This document shows positions 9,358-18,988 of a DNA stretch of 64,000 bases, in pieces. The stretch is from Noviherbaspirillum soli. Lineage in GTDB: Bacteria; Pseudomonadota; Gammaproteobacteria; Burkholderiales; Burkholderiaceae_D. Within the stretch, counting starts at the first letter, position 1, and every line of letters begins with the position of its first letter. The notes beneath the pieces were generated by a model. It saw nothing but the letters and a program-made list of their open reading frames with translations, did not search any database and was not told the origin of the DNA. A program made the position numbers and the translations under genes. The stretch covers positions 1 through 64,000 of the forward strand of contig NZ_JACYOX010000036.1 of the NCBI RefSeq assembly GCF_015352955.1. The letters are read 5' to 3'.

Positions 9358-10923
9358 TCAGTGGCGGAAATGGCGGGTGCCGGTCAGCACCATCACCACG
9401 TCCTGCTCGTCGGCCGCGGCGATCACTTCCTGGTCGCGCATCGAGCCGCCCGGCTGGATCACCGCGGTCGCGCCAGCGGCCACCACCACGTCAAGGCCGT
9501 CGCGGAACGGGAAGAAGGCGTCCGAGGCCACCGCCGAGCCGGACAGCGACAGGCCGGCATTCTGCGCCTTGATCGAGGCGATGCGGGCCGAGTCGACCCG
9601 GCTCATCTGGCCGGCGCCGACGCCCAGCGTCATGCCATTGCCGCAGAAGACGATGGCGTTGGACTTGACGAACTTGGCCACGCGCCAGGCGAACATCAGG
9701 TCCTGCATCTGCTGCGGCGTCGGCTGGCGCTTGCTGACCACCTTCAGCTCGGCTACCTGCACGTTCTTCGCATCCGGCGACTGCACCAGAAGGCCGCCGC
9801 CGACGCGCTTGAAGTCATGGGCATTGATGCCGTTGCCCAGCGGAATTTCCAGCAGCCGCACATTCTGCTTGGCGGCGAACACCTTGCGCGCTTCCTCGGT
9901 GAACGAGGGCGCGATCAGCACTTCGACGAACTGCTTGGCGACCGCTTCGGCCGCCGCGCCGTCGAGTTCCTGGTTGAAGGCGATGATGCCGCCGAAAGCC
10001 GAGGTCGGGTCGGTCTGCAGCGCCTTGCTGTAGGCCTCCAGCGGATGGGCGCCGACCGCCACGCCGCAGGGATTGGCATGCTTGATGATCACGCAGGCGC
10101 TGCCTTCGAAGGTCTTCACGCATTCCCAGGCGGCGTCGGCGTCGGCGATGTTGTTGTAGGACAGCTCCTTGCCCTGCAGCTGGCGGTAGTTGGCCAGCGC
10201 GCCGGCCGGCACCGACAGGTCGCGGTAGAAGGCGGCCGACTGGTGCGGATTCTCGCCGTAGCGCATCTCCTGCACCTTCTCGAAATGCAGGTTCAGCGTC
10301 TCCGGATAGGCGCTGCGGCTGGCGTGGGCCAGGTCGTCGCCCAGGGAGGTGAAGTAGTTCGTGATCGCGCTGTCGTACTGCGCGGTATGGGCGAACACCT
10401 TCTTGGCCAGCGCGAAGCGGGTGGCGTAGCCGACCTCGCCGGAGCCGGACTGCAGCTGGGCCAGCACCGGCGCATAGTCGGACGGGTCGCACAGCACGAT
10501 CACGTCCTTGTGGTTCTTGGCCGAGGAACGCAGCATCGCCGGGCCGCCGATGTCGATATTCTCGATTGCGTCCTCCAGCGAGCATTCCTCGCGCGACACC
10601 GTCTGCACGAAGGGATAGAGGTTGACCACCACCATGTCGATGGTCGGGATGCCATGCTGCTCCAGCGCCGCCGCGTGCTCCGGGAAGTCGCGCCGCGCCA
10701 GGATGCCGCCGTGCACTTTCGGATGCAGGGTCTTGACCCGGCCATCCAGCATTTCCGGGAAGCCGGTGTAATCAGCCACTTCGGTCACTGCCACGCCGTT
10801 GTCGGCCAGCAGCCTGGCGGTGCCGCCGGTGGACAGGATGTTGACACCCATGGCCGACAGCGCCCGGGCAAAGTCGAGCACGCCGGTCTTGTCGGAAACG
10901 GAGATGAGGGCTTGTTTGATCAT
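9358..10923 (-). CDS. purH: Bifunctional AICAR formyltransferase / IMP cyclohydrolase
   Basis: A 521-residue enzyme for the last two steps of de novo IMP synthesis. It begins [14 protein letters not shown], the canonical MGS-like cyclohydrolase start. The C-terminal AICARFT domain includes [11 protein letters not shown] and [14 protein letters not shown] at 10938 would add five residues, but the ATG at 10923 matches the family. It lies downstream of fis on the same strand, the usual order in this group. Confidence 0.97.
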   Translation of the reverse strand: MIKQALISVSDKTGVLDFARALSAMGVNILSTGGTARLLADNGVAVTEVADYTGFPEMLDGRVKTLHPKVHGGILARRDFPEHAAALEQHGIPTIDMVVVNLYPFVQTVSREECSLEDAIENIDIGGPAMLRSSAKNHKDVIVLCDPSDYAPVLAQLQSGSGEVGYATRFALAKKVFAHTAQYDSAITNYFTSLGDDLAHASRSAYPETLNLHFEKVQEMRYGENPHQSAAFYRDLSVPAGALANYRQLQGKELSYNNIADADAAWECVKTFEGSACVIIKHANPCGVAVGAHPLEAYSKALQTDPTSAFGGIIAFNQELDGAAAEAVAKQFVEVLIAPSFTEEARKVFAAKQNVRLLEIPLGNGINAHDFKRVGGGLLVQSPDAKNVQVAELKVVSKRQPTPQQMQDLMFAWRVAKFVKSNAIVFCGNGMTLGVGAGQMSRVDSARIASIKAQNAGLSLSGSAVASDAFFPFRDGLDVVVAAGATAVIQPGGSMRDQEVIAAADEQDVVMVLTGTRHFRH

Positions 10924-11060
10924 GATGGAGATAGCCAAAGTGATTGATGTGGTGAAAGCCGCAACGGTGTGCCATGGCGGACATGCCGCCTTTCACGGCA
11001 CGGCCCTCAGCGCATCCGACTCAGTGGGTTCGGTGAACTCGGTGGTCAGACCGGCAGGCG

Positions 11061-11294
11061 TCAGATCAGGCCGTGCTGCTGCAGCTTCTTGCGCAGGGTA
11101 TTGCGGTTGATGCCCAGCATTTCGGCCGCATGCGACTGGTTGCCCTCCGCGCGCGCCATGACTGCTTCCAGAATAGGTTTTTCAACGGTGAATACCACCA
11201 TTTCATAGACATTCGAGGGCTGCTGCTCGCCCAGGTCCTTGAAATACTTTTCCAGACTCTTCTTGACGACGTCCTGGATGTTGTCTTTGCTCAT
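11061..11294 (-). CDS. fis: Fis family DNA-binding protein
   Basis: A 77-residue nucleoid-associated regulator. The C-terminal helix-turn-helix HAAEMLGINRNTLRKKLQ is the Fis signature, and the N-terminal part matches the dimerisation region of beta-proteobacterial Fis. I use the ATG at 11294 (MSKDNIQ) rather than the TTG two codons upstream. It lies 30 bases after dusB, reproducing the widespread dusB-fis pair. Confidence 0.94.
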   Translation of the reverse strand: MSKDNIQDVVKKSLEKYFKDLGEQQPSNVYEMVVFTVEKPILEAVMARAEGNQSHAAEMLGINRNTLRKKLQQHGLI

Positions 11295-11324
11295 ATTCAA
11301 TAGTTGAGTGTTTTTATTATGGAT

Positions 11325-12341
11325 TCAGGCTGCGAGCTTCTCGTCCGCCAGGCCATACCGCAACCGCTCGCCATAGGCGTGCTGGGCCCGGAAAAAGTCC
11401 CTGACAGCCGCGAGTTGCGCGTCGCAGTCCTCCAACAGATTCATTGCCCGGCGAAATGCCTCGCCGCCGGGCAGCGACCTTACGTACCAGCCTATGTGCT
11501 TGCGCGCGGTGCGCACGCCCAGGTAGGCGCCATAGAACCCATAGTGGGCAAGCAGGTGCTCTTCCATCAGCGTCGCGACCTCGTCCACCAGCGGCGCCGG
11601 AAGATGGCTTCCGGTGCGCAGGAAGTGATCGATTTCGCGGAAGATCCAGGGCCGGCCCTGGGCGGCGCGGCCGACCATCACCGCGTCGGCCCCGGTGGCC
11701 TGCAGCACCGCCCTGGCCTTTTCCGGCGAGGTGATGTCGCCATTGGCCACGACCGGAATGCCGACGCTGGCCTTGACCGCGGCAATGGTGTCGTACTCGG
11801 CCTCGCCGGCATAACCGTCGGCCCGGGTGCGGCCATGCAGCGTCAGCATCGCGATGCCGCTGGCTTCGGCGATGGCGGCGATCTTCAGCGCATTCTTGTG
11901 CTGGCGGTCCCAGCCGGTGCGGAATTTCAGCGTCACCGGCACATCCACCGCGCCGGTCACCGCTTCAAGAATGGAAGCCACCAGCGCCTCGTCCTGCAGC
12001 AGGGCCGAGCCGCACCAGCTGTTGCAGACCTTCTTCACCGGGCAGCCCATGTTGATGTCGATGATCTGCGCGCCGCGCTCGACATTGAAGCGGGCGCAAT
12101 TGGCCAGCATCTGCGGGTCGGCGCCGGCGATCTGCACGGCGCGCGGTTCCATCTCGCCATCGTGGTTGATGCGGCGGGACGTCTTTTCACTGGCCCACAG
12201 CCGCGGATCGGACGCCGCCATCTCGGACACCGCATAACCGGCGCCGAGCTGCTTGCAGAGTTGCCGGAACGGACGATCGGTCACGCCTGCCATCGGAGCG
12301 ACAAATACGTTGTTGCGCAACTGATAAGGTCCGATGTGCAC
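11325..12341 (-). CDS. dusB: tRNA-dihydrouridine synthase B
   Basis: A 338-residue FMN-dependent enzyme that reduces uridine in tRNA. APMAGVTDRPFR opens the FMN TIM barrel, DINMGCPVKKVCN carries the catalytic cysteine, and TLHGRTRADGYAG and VVANGDI are standard Dus motifs. The start is GTG at 12341, giving the usual HIGPYQL beginning; no in-frame ATG fits the family start. It is the first gene of the dusB-fis-purH-ruvC series. Confidence 0.96.
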   Translation of the reverse strand: MHIGPYQLRNNVFVAPMAGVTDRPFRQLCKQLGAGYAVSEMAASDPRLWASEKTSRRINHDGEMEPRAVQIAGADPQMLANCARFNVERGAQIIDINMGCPVKKVCNSWCGSALLQDEALVASILEAVTGAVDVPVTLKFRTGWDRQHKNALKIAAIAEASGIAMLTLHGRTRADGYAGEAEYDTIAAVKASVGIPVVANGDITSPEKARAVLQATGADAVMVGRAAQGRPWIFREIDHFLRTGSHLPAPLVDEVATLMEEHLLAHYGFYGAYLGVRTARKHIGWYVRSLPGGEAFRRAMNLLEDCDAQLAAVRDFFRAQHAYGERLRYGLADEKLAA

Positions 12342-12447
12342 GAGGTGGCCAAAAAACGAAAAGCGCTATTTTAGCCTCAATCGCCCTCCGCTCCGGACCG
12401 TATACATACTTTCGATGCAATAAGGCAACTAAATTGCTGTAACTACC

Positions 12448-13089
12448 TTAGCTGCCCAGTTCATCCAGGGCAGCCGTCAGGTGCGCATTGTCGGACCAGC
12501 GCAACACCTGCAGGGTTTCGCCGTCCCAGCGCAGGTGATTGATTGCCGCATTGAGGACGTCGAAATTGCGCGGCGCGCTGATATCCATGCCATGCGCGGC
12601 CCGGTAGACGCAATCCAGCACGCCGCCATGGCTGAACAGCGCGATGCGCTGGCCCCGGTGCTCCTCGGCAATCCGGATCACCGCATCCACTGCCCTCTGC
12701 GCGAATTCGGCGAAGGTTTCGGCCCGCCGCTCGCCATCCGGATAGCGGGCATGCGGGTCGCGCGCGCGCCACTGGGCATGGGCCTCTGGAAAACGCGCTT
12801 CCAGTTCCTCGTACAGCAGGCCCTCGAAGGCGCCGAAGCAGCGTTCACGCAGCGCCGGATCGGTGGAGAGCGGCACGCCCTGCGCGGTCGCCACCGCCTG
12901 CGCCGTGCTGCGGGCGCGGCCGAGGTCGCTGCTGATGATGGCGTCGAACTTCTCGTCAGCCAGTGCCCGGGCCAGTGCGGCCGCCTGGCGTTCGCCTTCC
13001 GCATTGAGCGGAATGTCCAGGTGGCCCTGCAGTCGTTTCTCGGCATTCCAGGCGGTTTCGCCGTGGCGGATCAGGAAAATCTCGGTCAT
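12448..13089 (-). CDS. Histidine phosphatase family protein (phosphoglycerate-mutase-like)
   Basis: A 213-residue branch-1 histidine phosphatase. LIRHGETAWN near the N terminus supplies the phospho-accepting histidine, SSDLGRARSTAQ is the usual second motif, and FSHGGVLD carries the second catalytic histidine. The substrate is unknown; relatives include cofactor-dependent mutases and CobC-like phosphatases. Of two in-frame ATGs six bases apart I prefer 13089, because the AAAGAG Shine-Dalgarno is then correctly spaced. It lies 11 bases downstream of dtd on the same strand. Confidence 0.88.
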   Translation of the reverse strand: MTEIFLIRHGETAWNAEKRLQGHLDIPLNAEGERQAAALARALADEKFDAIISSDLGRARSTAQAVATAQGVPLSTDPALRERCFGAFEGLLYEELEARFPEAHAQWRARDPHARYPDGERRAETFAEFAQRAVDAVIRIAEEHRGQRIALFSHGGVLDCVYRAAHGMDISAPRNFDVLNAAINHLRWDGETLQVLRWSDNAHLTAALDELGS

Positions 13090-13100
13090 GCGCATCTCTT

Positions 13101-13565
13101 TCAGTTTGTGCGGGCGGTTTGCGGCGGCCTGACCTGCAGCCAGAATGTCACCGGCCCGTCATTGGTCAGGCTGACCTTCATGTCGGCGCCGAACACGCCG
13201 GTGGCCACCACCGGATGCCGCTGGCGCGCGGTTGCCACGAAATGGTCGAACAGGCGCCGGCCCTGCTCGGGGGGCGCAGCCGGCGTGAACGATGGCCGGG
13301 TGCCGGAACGGGTATCGGCCGCCAGGGTGAACTGCGGCACCAGCAGCAGGCCGCCGCCGACATCGGCCACGCTGCGGTTCATCTTGCCCGCCTCGTCGGA
13401 AAACACCCGATAGCCCAGCAGCTTGGCCAGCAGGGCGTCGGCTTCGCGTTCGCTGTCGTCACGCTCGGCGCAGACCAGCACCATCAGGCCGGCGTCGATC
13501 GCGCCCACCAGCGCGCCATCGACCACCACGCCGGCGCTGCTGACCCGCTGCAGCAGCGCGATCAC
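13101..13565 (-). CDS. dtd: D-aminoacyl-tRNA deacylase
   Basis: A 154-residue enzyme that hydrolyses D-Tyr-tRNA and other D-aminoacyl-tRNAs, and Gly-tRNA-Ala. [18 protein letters not shown] and [10 protein letters not shown] are the two diagnostic DTD motifs, the second containing the Gly-cisPro pair. The start is a GTG at 13565 whose bases form a GTGA overlap with the tyrS stop, so translation is probably coupled to tyrS. No ATG is available at the expected N terminus. Confidence 0.93.
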   Translation of the reverse strand: MIALLQRVSSAGVVVDGALVGAIDAGLMVLVCAERDDSEREADALLAKLLGYRVFSDEAGKMNRSVADVGGGLLLVPQFTLAADTRSGTRPSFTPAAPPEQGRRLFDHFVATARQRHPVVATGVFGADMKVSLTNDGPVTFWLQVRPPQTARTN

Positions 13566-14824
13566 GCCAGGGTCACCCTGGCAAACTTGCGCTTGCCGAC
13601 CTGCAGCACGAAGCTGCCCGCCTCGACCTTCATCGCCTTGTCGGACAGCACCGCGCCGTCGATGCGCACGCCGCCCTGCTCCACCATGCGCAGCGCCTCC
13701 GAGGTGGACGCGCACAGGCCGGCCTGCTTGAGCAGCTGGCCGATGCCCAGCGGCGCGCCGGACACCGCGACTTCGGCGATGTCGTCGGGAATGCCGCCGC
13801 GGGCGCGGTTGTCGAAGTCCACCAGCGCCGCCTCGGCCGCCGCGCGGGAATGGAAGCGCTCGACGATTTCCTGCGCCAGCAGCACCTTGATGTCGCGCGG
13901 ATTGCGGCCGCCGTCGACCTCGGCGCGGAATTGCGCAATCTCGGCCAGCGAACGGAAGGACAGCAGTTCCAGGTAGCGCCACATCATCGGGTCGGAAATG
14001 CTCATGATCTTGGCGAACATGGTGTTGGCCGGCTCGGTGATGGCGATGTAGTTGCCCTTGGACTTGGACATCTTCTCGACGCCGTCCGTGCCTTCCAGCA
14101 GCGGCATGGTCAGGATGCACTGCTGCTCCTGGCCATAGTGCTTCTGCAGCTCGCGGCCCACCAGCAGGTTGAATTTCTGGTCGGTGCCGCCCAGTTCGAG
14201 GTCGGCCTTCAGCGCCACCGAGTCGTAGCCCTGCATCAGCGGATACAGCAGCTCATGCACCGAGATCGGCGTGCCTTCCCGGAAGCGCTTGGTGAAATCC
14301 TCGCGCTCCAGGATGCGGGCGACGGTATAGCGCGACGACAGCTCGATCATGCCGCGCGCGCCGAGCTGGTCGCACCATTCGGAGTTGTAGCGGATCTCGG
14401 TCCGGGCCGGGTCCAGCACCAGGCTGGCCTGGGCGAAATAGGTTTTCGCGTTTTCCTCGATCTGCGCGCGCGTCAGCGGCGGGCGGGTGACGTTGCGGCC
14501 CGACGGGTCGCCGATCATCGATGTGAAATCGCCGATCAGGAAAATGACCGTGTGGCCCAGATCTTGCAATTGCCGCATCTTGTTGAGCACCACGGTATGG
14601 CCCAGGTGCAGGTCGGGCGCGGTGGGGTCCAGGCCCAGCTTGATGCGCAAGGGCTTGCCGTTTTTTTCAGATCGCAGCAACTTTTGCACCAGTTCAGACT
14701 CCACCAGCAGCTCATCGATACCGCGCTTGATGATGTCGAGTGCGTTTTGCACGCTTTCGGTGAGCGGCAATGACTCTGCGGCCGGCGGCGTAAGGCTTTG
14801 TTTCTCTTGAGAATGGTTGGTCAT
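13562..14824 (-). CDS. tyrS: Tyrosine--tRNA ligase
   Basis: A 420-residue class I synthetase of the HLGH type. HLGH is at residues 73-76, KMSKS at 251-255, and a C-terminal S4 RNA-binding domain covers about 355-420. I chose the ATG at 14824 (MTNHSQ); an alternative 13 codons upstream lies in the promoter region. Its 3' end overlaps dtd by four bases: an enzyme charging tyrosine is followed by the one that removes D-tyrosine. Confidence 0.97.
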   Translation of the reverse strand: MTNHSQEKQSLTPPAAESLPLTESVQNALDIIKRGIDELLVESELVQKLLRSEKNGKPLRIKLGLDPTAPDLHLGHTVVLNKMRQLQDLGHTVIFLIGDFTSMIGDPSGRNVTRPPLTRAQIEENAKTYFAQASLVLDPARTEIRYNSEWCDQLGARGMIELSSRYTVARILEREDFTKRFREGTPISVHELLYPLMQGYDSVALKADLELGGTDQKFNLLVGRELQKHYGQEQQCILTMPLLEGTDGVEKMSKSKGNYIAITEPANTMFAKIMSISDPMMWRYLELLSFRSLAEIAQFRAEVDGGRNPRDIKVLLAQEIVERFHSRAAAEAALVDFDNRARGGIPDDIAEVAVSGAPLGIGQLLKQAGLCASTSEALRMVEQGGVRIDGAVLSDKAMKVEAGSFVLQVGKRKFARVTLA

Positions 14825-14870
14825 AACACTGATCAAAATGGCATTTTTGAGGGAAATCGACAATTTACGT

Positions 14871-14879
14871 TGTTATAAT
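14871..14879 (+). promoter_or_regulatory. Extended -10 promoter for the M23 peptidase gene
   Basis: TGTTATAAT fits the TGnTATAAT extended -10 consensus exactly. No good -35 hexamer lies 17 bp upstream (GGGAAA), as is common for this class. It sits in the tyrS-M23 divergent region, 50 bases before the chosen M23 start. Confidence 0.6.
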
Positions 14880-14928
14880 GCCGGCTTTCTTTAACCTTGC
14901 TCGATATCAACACGGCAACTTTTCGCCG

Positions 14929-16329
14929 ATGTTGACGACAAAACGGCAGATTTTAACTGATCGAATGGTCGCTATAGATAAATTACTGAGCATGGGCGCG
15001 CGCAGCGCAAGGTTTGTCGGATCGTCACGAAAGCACCGGATCATATCCGCATCGGCATTGTTCCTGGCCCTGTGCGCCTTTGGCGCGGCCGGCGTTGCCC
15101 CGATGGCGCCTGACGCTTCCGACCTGCCGGTGCAGTCCATCGTCGAGGAACTGGCCCTGCCCACGCTGGCGGAACAGGTCGCCGGCCTGACGCCTTCCGC
15201 CCAAACCTTCATCAACGAAGAACGCGTCCGCTCCGGCGATACCCTGGCTACCCTGGCGCAGCGCCTCGGCATCGATGACGAAGACGCCATCGCCTTCATC
15301 AAGACGGATCCGATCGCGCGCGGCATGCTGCAGCTGAAGACAGGCAAGCGGGTACAGGCGCAAACCGGCGCCGACGGCCAGCTGCTGTGGATGAGCGCGG
15401 CGGATAACGACACCCGCGACAATGCGCCGGTGCGGAATTTGCTGATCAAGCGCGACGGCGAGAGCTTCAAGGCCTCGGTGGTTGCGGCGGCGCTGGAAAA
15501 ACGGATGGAAATGCGGTCCGGCGAAATCCGTTCCTCCCTGTTTGCCGCCACCGACGTGGCGCAGATCCCGGATGCGATCGCCAGCCAGATCGTCGACATG
15601 TTTTCCACCAATATCGACTTCCGCACCGACCTGCGGCGCGGCGACCGCTTCAATGTGATCTACGAAACCTTCTGGCAGGACGGCGAATACGTCCGGTCCG
15701 GACGCATTCTCGCGGCCGAGTTCCGCAATGGCGGTTCTACCTACCAGACCGTCTGGTTCGAGGAACCGGGCAAGGCCGGCGGCTATTTCGGCTTCGACGG
15801 CAAATCCCTGAAGAAGGCCTTCCTGAAGTCGCCGCTGGAATTTTCCCGCGTCTCCTCCGGCTTCTCGATGCGCATGCATCCGATCTCGGGACACTGGCGC
15901 CAGCACAAGGGCGTCGACTTCGCCGCCGCCACCGGCACCCCGATCCGGGCGTCGGGCGATGGCGTGGTGGAATTCTCGGGCGTGCAGAGCGGCTATGGCA
16001 ACATCGTGGTCATCAAGCACTGGTCGAATTATTCGACTGCCTATGCCCACATGAGCCGCTTCGCCAGCGGCCTGCAGAAGGGCCAGAAGGTCAGCCAGGG
16101 CGACGTGATCGGCTATGTCGGCTCCACCGGCTGGTCCACCGGGCCGCACCTGCACTACGAGTTCCGCGTCAACAACGAGCCGCGCGATCCGCTGAGCATC
16201 GACCTGCCCAACGTGGCGCCATTGGCAGGCGCCGAACTGCAGCGCTTCCGCAGGGTTGCCGGCGACATGACCCATCGTTTCGCGCTGATGATGCCGCAGG
16301 AAGATGCGGTCCGGGTGGCATCCAACTAG
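14929..16329 (+). CDS. M23 family peptidoglycan metallopeptidase, membrane anchored
   Basis: A 466-residue LytM/M23 endopeptidase-type protein. A single hydrophobic anchor spans about 38-57. A LysM/OapA-like region (VRSGDTLATLAQRLGI) follows, and the C-terminal domain carries HKGVD (H326, D330) and HLHYEF (H407, H409), the zinc ligands and catalytic histidine. It should cleave peptidoglycan cross-bridges in the periplasm. I use MLTTKRQ at 14929; another ATG at 14965 and one at 14878, inside the -10 box, are possible, and none has a clear Shine-Dalgarno. It is divergent from tyrS and upstream of anmK. Confidence 0.9.
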   Translation: MLTTKRQILTDRMVAIDKLLSMGARSARFVGSSRKHRIISASALFLALCAFGAAGVAPMAPDASDLPVQSIVEELALPTLAEQVAGLTPSAQTFINEERVRSGDTLATLAQRLGIDDEDAIAFIKTDPIARGMLQLKTGKRVQAQTGADGQLLWMSAADNDTRDNAPVRNLLIKRDGESFKASVVAAALEKRMEMRSGEIRSSLFAATDVAQIPDAIASQIVDMFSTNIDFRTDLRRGDRFNVIYETFWQDGEYVRSGRILAAEFRNGGSTYQTVWFEEPGKAGGYFGFDGKSLKKAFLKSPLEFSRVSSGFSMRMHPISGHWRQHKGVDFAAATGTPIRASGDGVVEFSGVQSGYGNIVVIKHWSNYSTAYAHMSRFASGLQKGQKVSQGDVIGYVGSTGWSTGPHLHYEFRVNNEPRDPLSIDLPNVAPLAGAELQRFRRVAGDMTHRFALMMPQEDAVRVASN

Positions 16330-16434
16330 CACTTTTACGGCCGGCACCATGCCGGCTTCGTCCACCTTCATGGGACCGTTTTCCGAAACCGGCTTGCACG
16401 TCAGCGCAATCGGCCAAGGAAAGCGGTCTTTTTC

Positions 16435-17565
16435 ATGGCGCACACTCATCCCTCATTGTTTATCGGCCTGATGTCCGGCACCAGCATGGATGGCGTTGAC
16501 GGCATGCTGGCGTCCATCGGCAGCGAGCCGACGCGCATTACGACGCTGGCCGCGGCGCACCGCCCCTTCCCGGACGAGTTGCGCGCCGCGCTGATGGCCT
16601 TGCAGGCGCCCGGCGAGAATGAAATCCACCGCGAGAGCCTGGCCGCCAATGCGCTTGCACGGCTCTACGCGCAGTGCGTGGCCGACTTGCTGGAAGAGGC
16701 CGGCGTGTCCGCGGCGCAGGTCAGCGCCATCGGCGTGCATGGCCAGACCATCCGCCACCAGCCGGGGGCCGGCTATACCCGCCAGACCAACAACCCGGCG
16801 CTGCTGGCGGAGCTGAGCGGCATCGACGTGATAGCTGACTTTCGCAGTCGCGACATTGCCGCCGGCGGCCAGGGCGCGCCGCTGGTGCCGGCCTTTCATC
16901 ACGCCATGTTTGCCGATCCGGCGCAGGCCATCGTGCTTGCCAACATCGGCGGCATCGCCAACATCAGCATCCTCGACCCGGCAGACGACAGCGCCGCCGG
17001 CTTCGATACCGGCCCTGGCAATGCGCTGATGGATGGCTGGATATTCCGGCATCGCGGCCGGCATTACGACGACAAGGGCAGCTGGGCCGCCAGCGGCCGG
17101 GTCGATGCCGCGCTGCTGCAGGCCTTGCTGGGCGAACCCTACCTGGCATTGCCGCCGCCCAAGAGCACCGGGCGCGACCTGTTCCATGCCGACTGGCTGG
17201 CCGCCCGGCTCGCGCCTTTCGGCATGCTGGCCCCGGTGGACGTGCAGGCGACGCTGGCGCGCTACACGGCAGTCACGCTGGCCGAGGCGATCCATCGCCA
17301 TGCGCCGGCGGCCAGGGCGGTCTATGTGTGCGGCGGCGGCGCCTTCAACACCCATCTGCTGGACGAACTCGGGGCCGCGCTGGCGCAGCTGAAGCAGCCG
17401 GTCGCGATTGCCGCCACCGATGCGCTGGGCATGGCGGCGCAGCATGTGGAAGCGCTTGCCTTTGCCTGGCTCGCGCAGCGCTTCGTCGCCTGCCTGCCCG
17501 GCAACCTGCCTGCCGTCACCGGCGCACGCGGGCCGCGGATACTGGGCGCGCTCTACCCGGCCTGA
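16435..17565 (+). CDS. anmK: Anhydro-N-acetylmuramic acid kinase
   Basis: A 376-residue kinase that converts 1,6-anhydro-MurNAc to MurNAc-6-phosphate during cell-wall recycling. MSGTSMDG is at residues 13-20, DFRSRDIAAGGQGAPLVPAFH follows in the middle of the protein, and GFDTGPGNALMD completes the family pattern. AAGGAAAG lies upstream of the ATG. It follows the M23 peptidase by 105 bases, so wall hydrolysis and recycling are neighbours. Confidence 0.96.
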   Translation: MAHTHPSLFIGLMSGTSMDGVDGMLASIGSEPTRITTLAAAHRPFPDELRAALMALQAPGENEIHRESLAANALARLYAQCVADLLEEAGVSAAQVSAIGVHGQTIRHQPGAGYTRQTNNPALLAELSGIDVIADFRSRDIAAGGQGAPLVPAFHHAMFADPAQAIVLANIGGIANISILDPADDSAAGFDTGPGNALMDGWIFRHRGRHYDDKGSWAASGRVDAALLQALLGEPYLALPPPKSTGRDLFHADWLAARLAPFGMLAPVDVQATLARYTAVTLAEAIHRHAPAARAVYVCGGGAFNTHLLDELGAALAQLKQPVAIAATDALGMAAQHVEALAFAWLAQRFVACLPGNLPAVTGARGPRILGALYPA

Positions 17566-17606
17566 CGACGCTAGCCCGGATATTTCATGAATAAAGGTCA
17601 GATGCC

Positions 17607-17721
17607 GTAGGGCGCAATACCCCGAAGGGGCATTGCGCGTTGCGTGGACCAGCGAAGGTCCTTGCTATGACCTTTGCGGCAGGCGACCGCGGTGCAATGC
17701 CCTTCGGGCATTGCACCCTAC
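17607..17721. repeat. Pair of inverted REP-like palindromes after anmK
   Basis: GTAGGGCGCAATACCCC...GCATTGCGC (17607-17638) and the opposite-facing GGTGCAATGCCC...GCATTGCACCCTAC (17691-17721). Same family as the array at 8299-8760. It fills the convergent gap between anmK and the binding-protein gene. Confidence 0.92.
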
Positions 17722-17784
17722 GAATCGCTGGCCATGCCGGGATGCGGTAGCGCCACGGCAGCGTCGCGACCGGCCTGCAGCGTC

Positions 17785-18747
17785 TTACTCGATTTTCATC
17801 CCGGTGCGGGCGACGACGTTCTTCGAGTCGCTGTAATCCTTCTGCAGCAGCGCGCCGAACTGTTCCGGCGTCATGGCCTTCGGCTCGGCGCCCTGGTCGT
17901 GGATGGCGCTTTGCATTGCCGGTGTCTGCAGCAGGCTGTTGACTTCCCTGTTGACGCGCTCGACCACGTCCTTCGGCGTTCTGGCGGGCATGAAGAGGCC
18001 GTACCAGGTATTGACGTCGAAGCCCTTGTAGCCGGACTCCGCCACCGTCGGCACGTCCGGCAGGGAGGTGCTGCGCGCCGCCGAGGTGACTGCCAGCGCC
18101 CTCACCTTGCCGGCCTTGATCTGGCTCAGCGCCGAAGGGACCGAGGACACGGCCAGGTCGATGTTGCCGCCCAACACGTCCATCATCGCGGCATTCGAAC
18201 CCTTGTAGGGAACGTGGCGCAGCTTGATGTCGGCTACCTGGTTGAAGCTTTCCGCGGCCAGGTGGATGGTGGTGCCGTTGCCCGGCGATCCGTAGGTGAT
18301 GCTGTCGGGTGCGCTGCGCGCGGCGGCGACCACGTCGGCCAGCGACCTGAAGCGCGACTGCGCGCCGGTAACGATGACAACCGGGGTATAGGCAACGTGC
18401 GCCACCGCCGTGAAATCGCGCACCGGCTCATAGCTGAGGTCCTTGTAGAGCCAGGGAGCGACGGCCATGTTGTCCTTCTGGCCCATCAGCAGGGTATAGC
18501 CGTTCGGCGCGGCGCGGGCCGCTTCGGCAACGCCGATGGTGCCGCCGGCGCCGGGGCGATTGTCCGGCACCAGGTTCCATTTGGTCGACTCGCTCAGCCG
18601 GTTGGCTACCAGGCGGGACAGGATATCGGTGCCGCCGCCGGGTGGAAAGGGAATCACCAGACGGATCGGCTTGGCGGGAAAGGACTGCGCGTGCGCAGCA
18701 ACGGCGCCGCAGGCGAAGACGGCGGTAACAAGGAGTTTCTTGAGCAT
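17785..18747 (-). CDS. Tripartite tricarboxylate transporter (Bug family) substrate-binding protein
   Basis: A 320-residue periplasmic solute-binding protein. The signal peptide (residues 1-20) ends VAAHA, and the mature part starts QSFPAKPIRLVIPFPPGGGTD, the Bug/TctC hallmark. GTIGVAEAARAAPNGYTLLMG and VPTVAESGYKGF are also typical. The start is the ATG at 18747, where the signal peptide begins. No TctA or TctB membrane gene is nearby, so this is one of the many orphan Bug proteins of Burkholderiales. The ligand, usually a carboxylate, cannot be inferred. Confidence 0.92.
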   Translation of the reverse strand: MLKKLLVTAVFACGAVAAHAQSFPAKPIRLVIPFPPGGGTDILSRLVANRLSESTKWNLVPDNRPGAGGTIGVAEAARAAPNGYTLLMGQKDNMAVAPWLYKDLSYEPVRDFTAVAHVAYTPVVIVTGAQSRFRSLADVVAAARSAPDSITYGSPGNGTTIHLAAESFNQVADIKLRHVPYKGSNAAMMDVLGGNIDLAVSSVPSALSQIKAGKVRALAVTSAARSTSLPDVPTVAESGYKGFDVNTWYGLFMPARTPKDVVERVNREVNSLLQTPAMQSAIHDQGAEPKAMTPEQFGALLQKDYSDSKNVVARTGMKIE

Positions 18748-18886
18748 GGCGAGTTTTCCGCAAAGCGGCAGCGATGCTGCTGACAGCGGGCCGCGGCGCG
18801 CCTGTGGCGGAACCAGTGGGGAAATAAAAGGCGCAAGTTTAGCGGAATCGTCGCGACGGTGCGGCGGCTTTTCAGGCTGGCGCAGC

Positions 18887-18928
18887 TTGCCGCCGGCCAT
18901 GGCATCGGCATGCCATGGCCGGCGGCAA
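18887..18928. repeat. Perfect 19-bp inverted repeat
   Basis: Arms 18887-18905 and 18910-18928, built on GCCGCCGGCCATGGCAT, are perfectly complementary around a CGGC spacer. It lies between the Bug gene start and the small protein at 18989. No T-run follows on either strand, so a canonical terminator is doubtful; it could be a protein-binding or RNA-stabilising structure. Confidence 0.85.
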
Positions 18929-18988
18929 CTTCCATTTGCCCGATGCGGGGGCAGCGCCTGGCGTCACGGCGCTGCGCATCGGAGCGCT

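Noticed and set aside
12398-12404. GTATAC-containing sequence upstream of dusB as a second GntR operator
   Set aside because: Only the short core matches, flanks differ from CTGTATACAG, and there is no functional link to the amide operon.
18887-18928. Intrinsic terminator
   Set aside because: The stem is strong but no T-run follows on either strand, so it is listed only as an inverted repeat.
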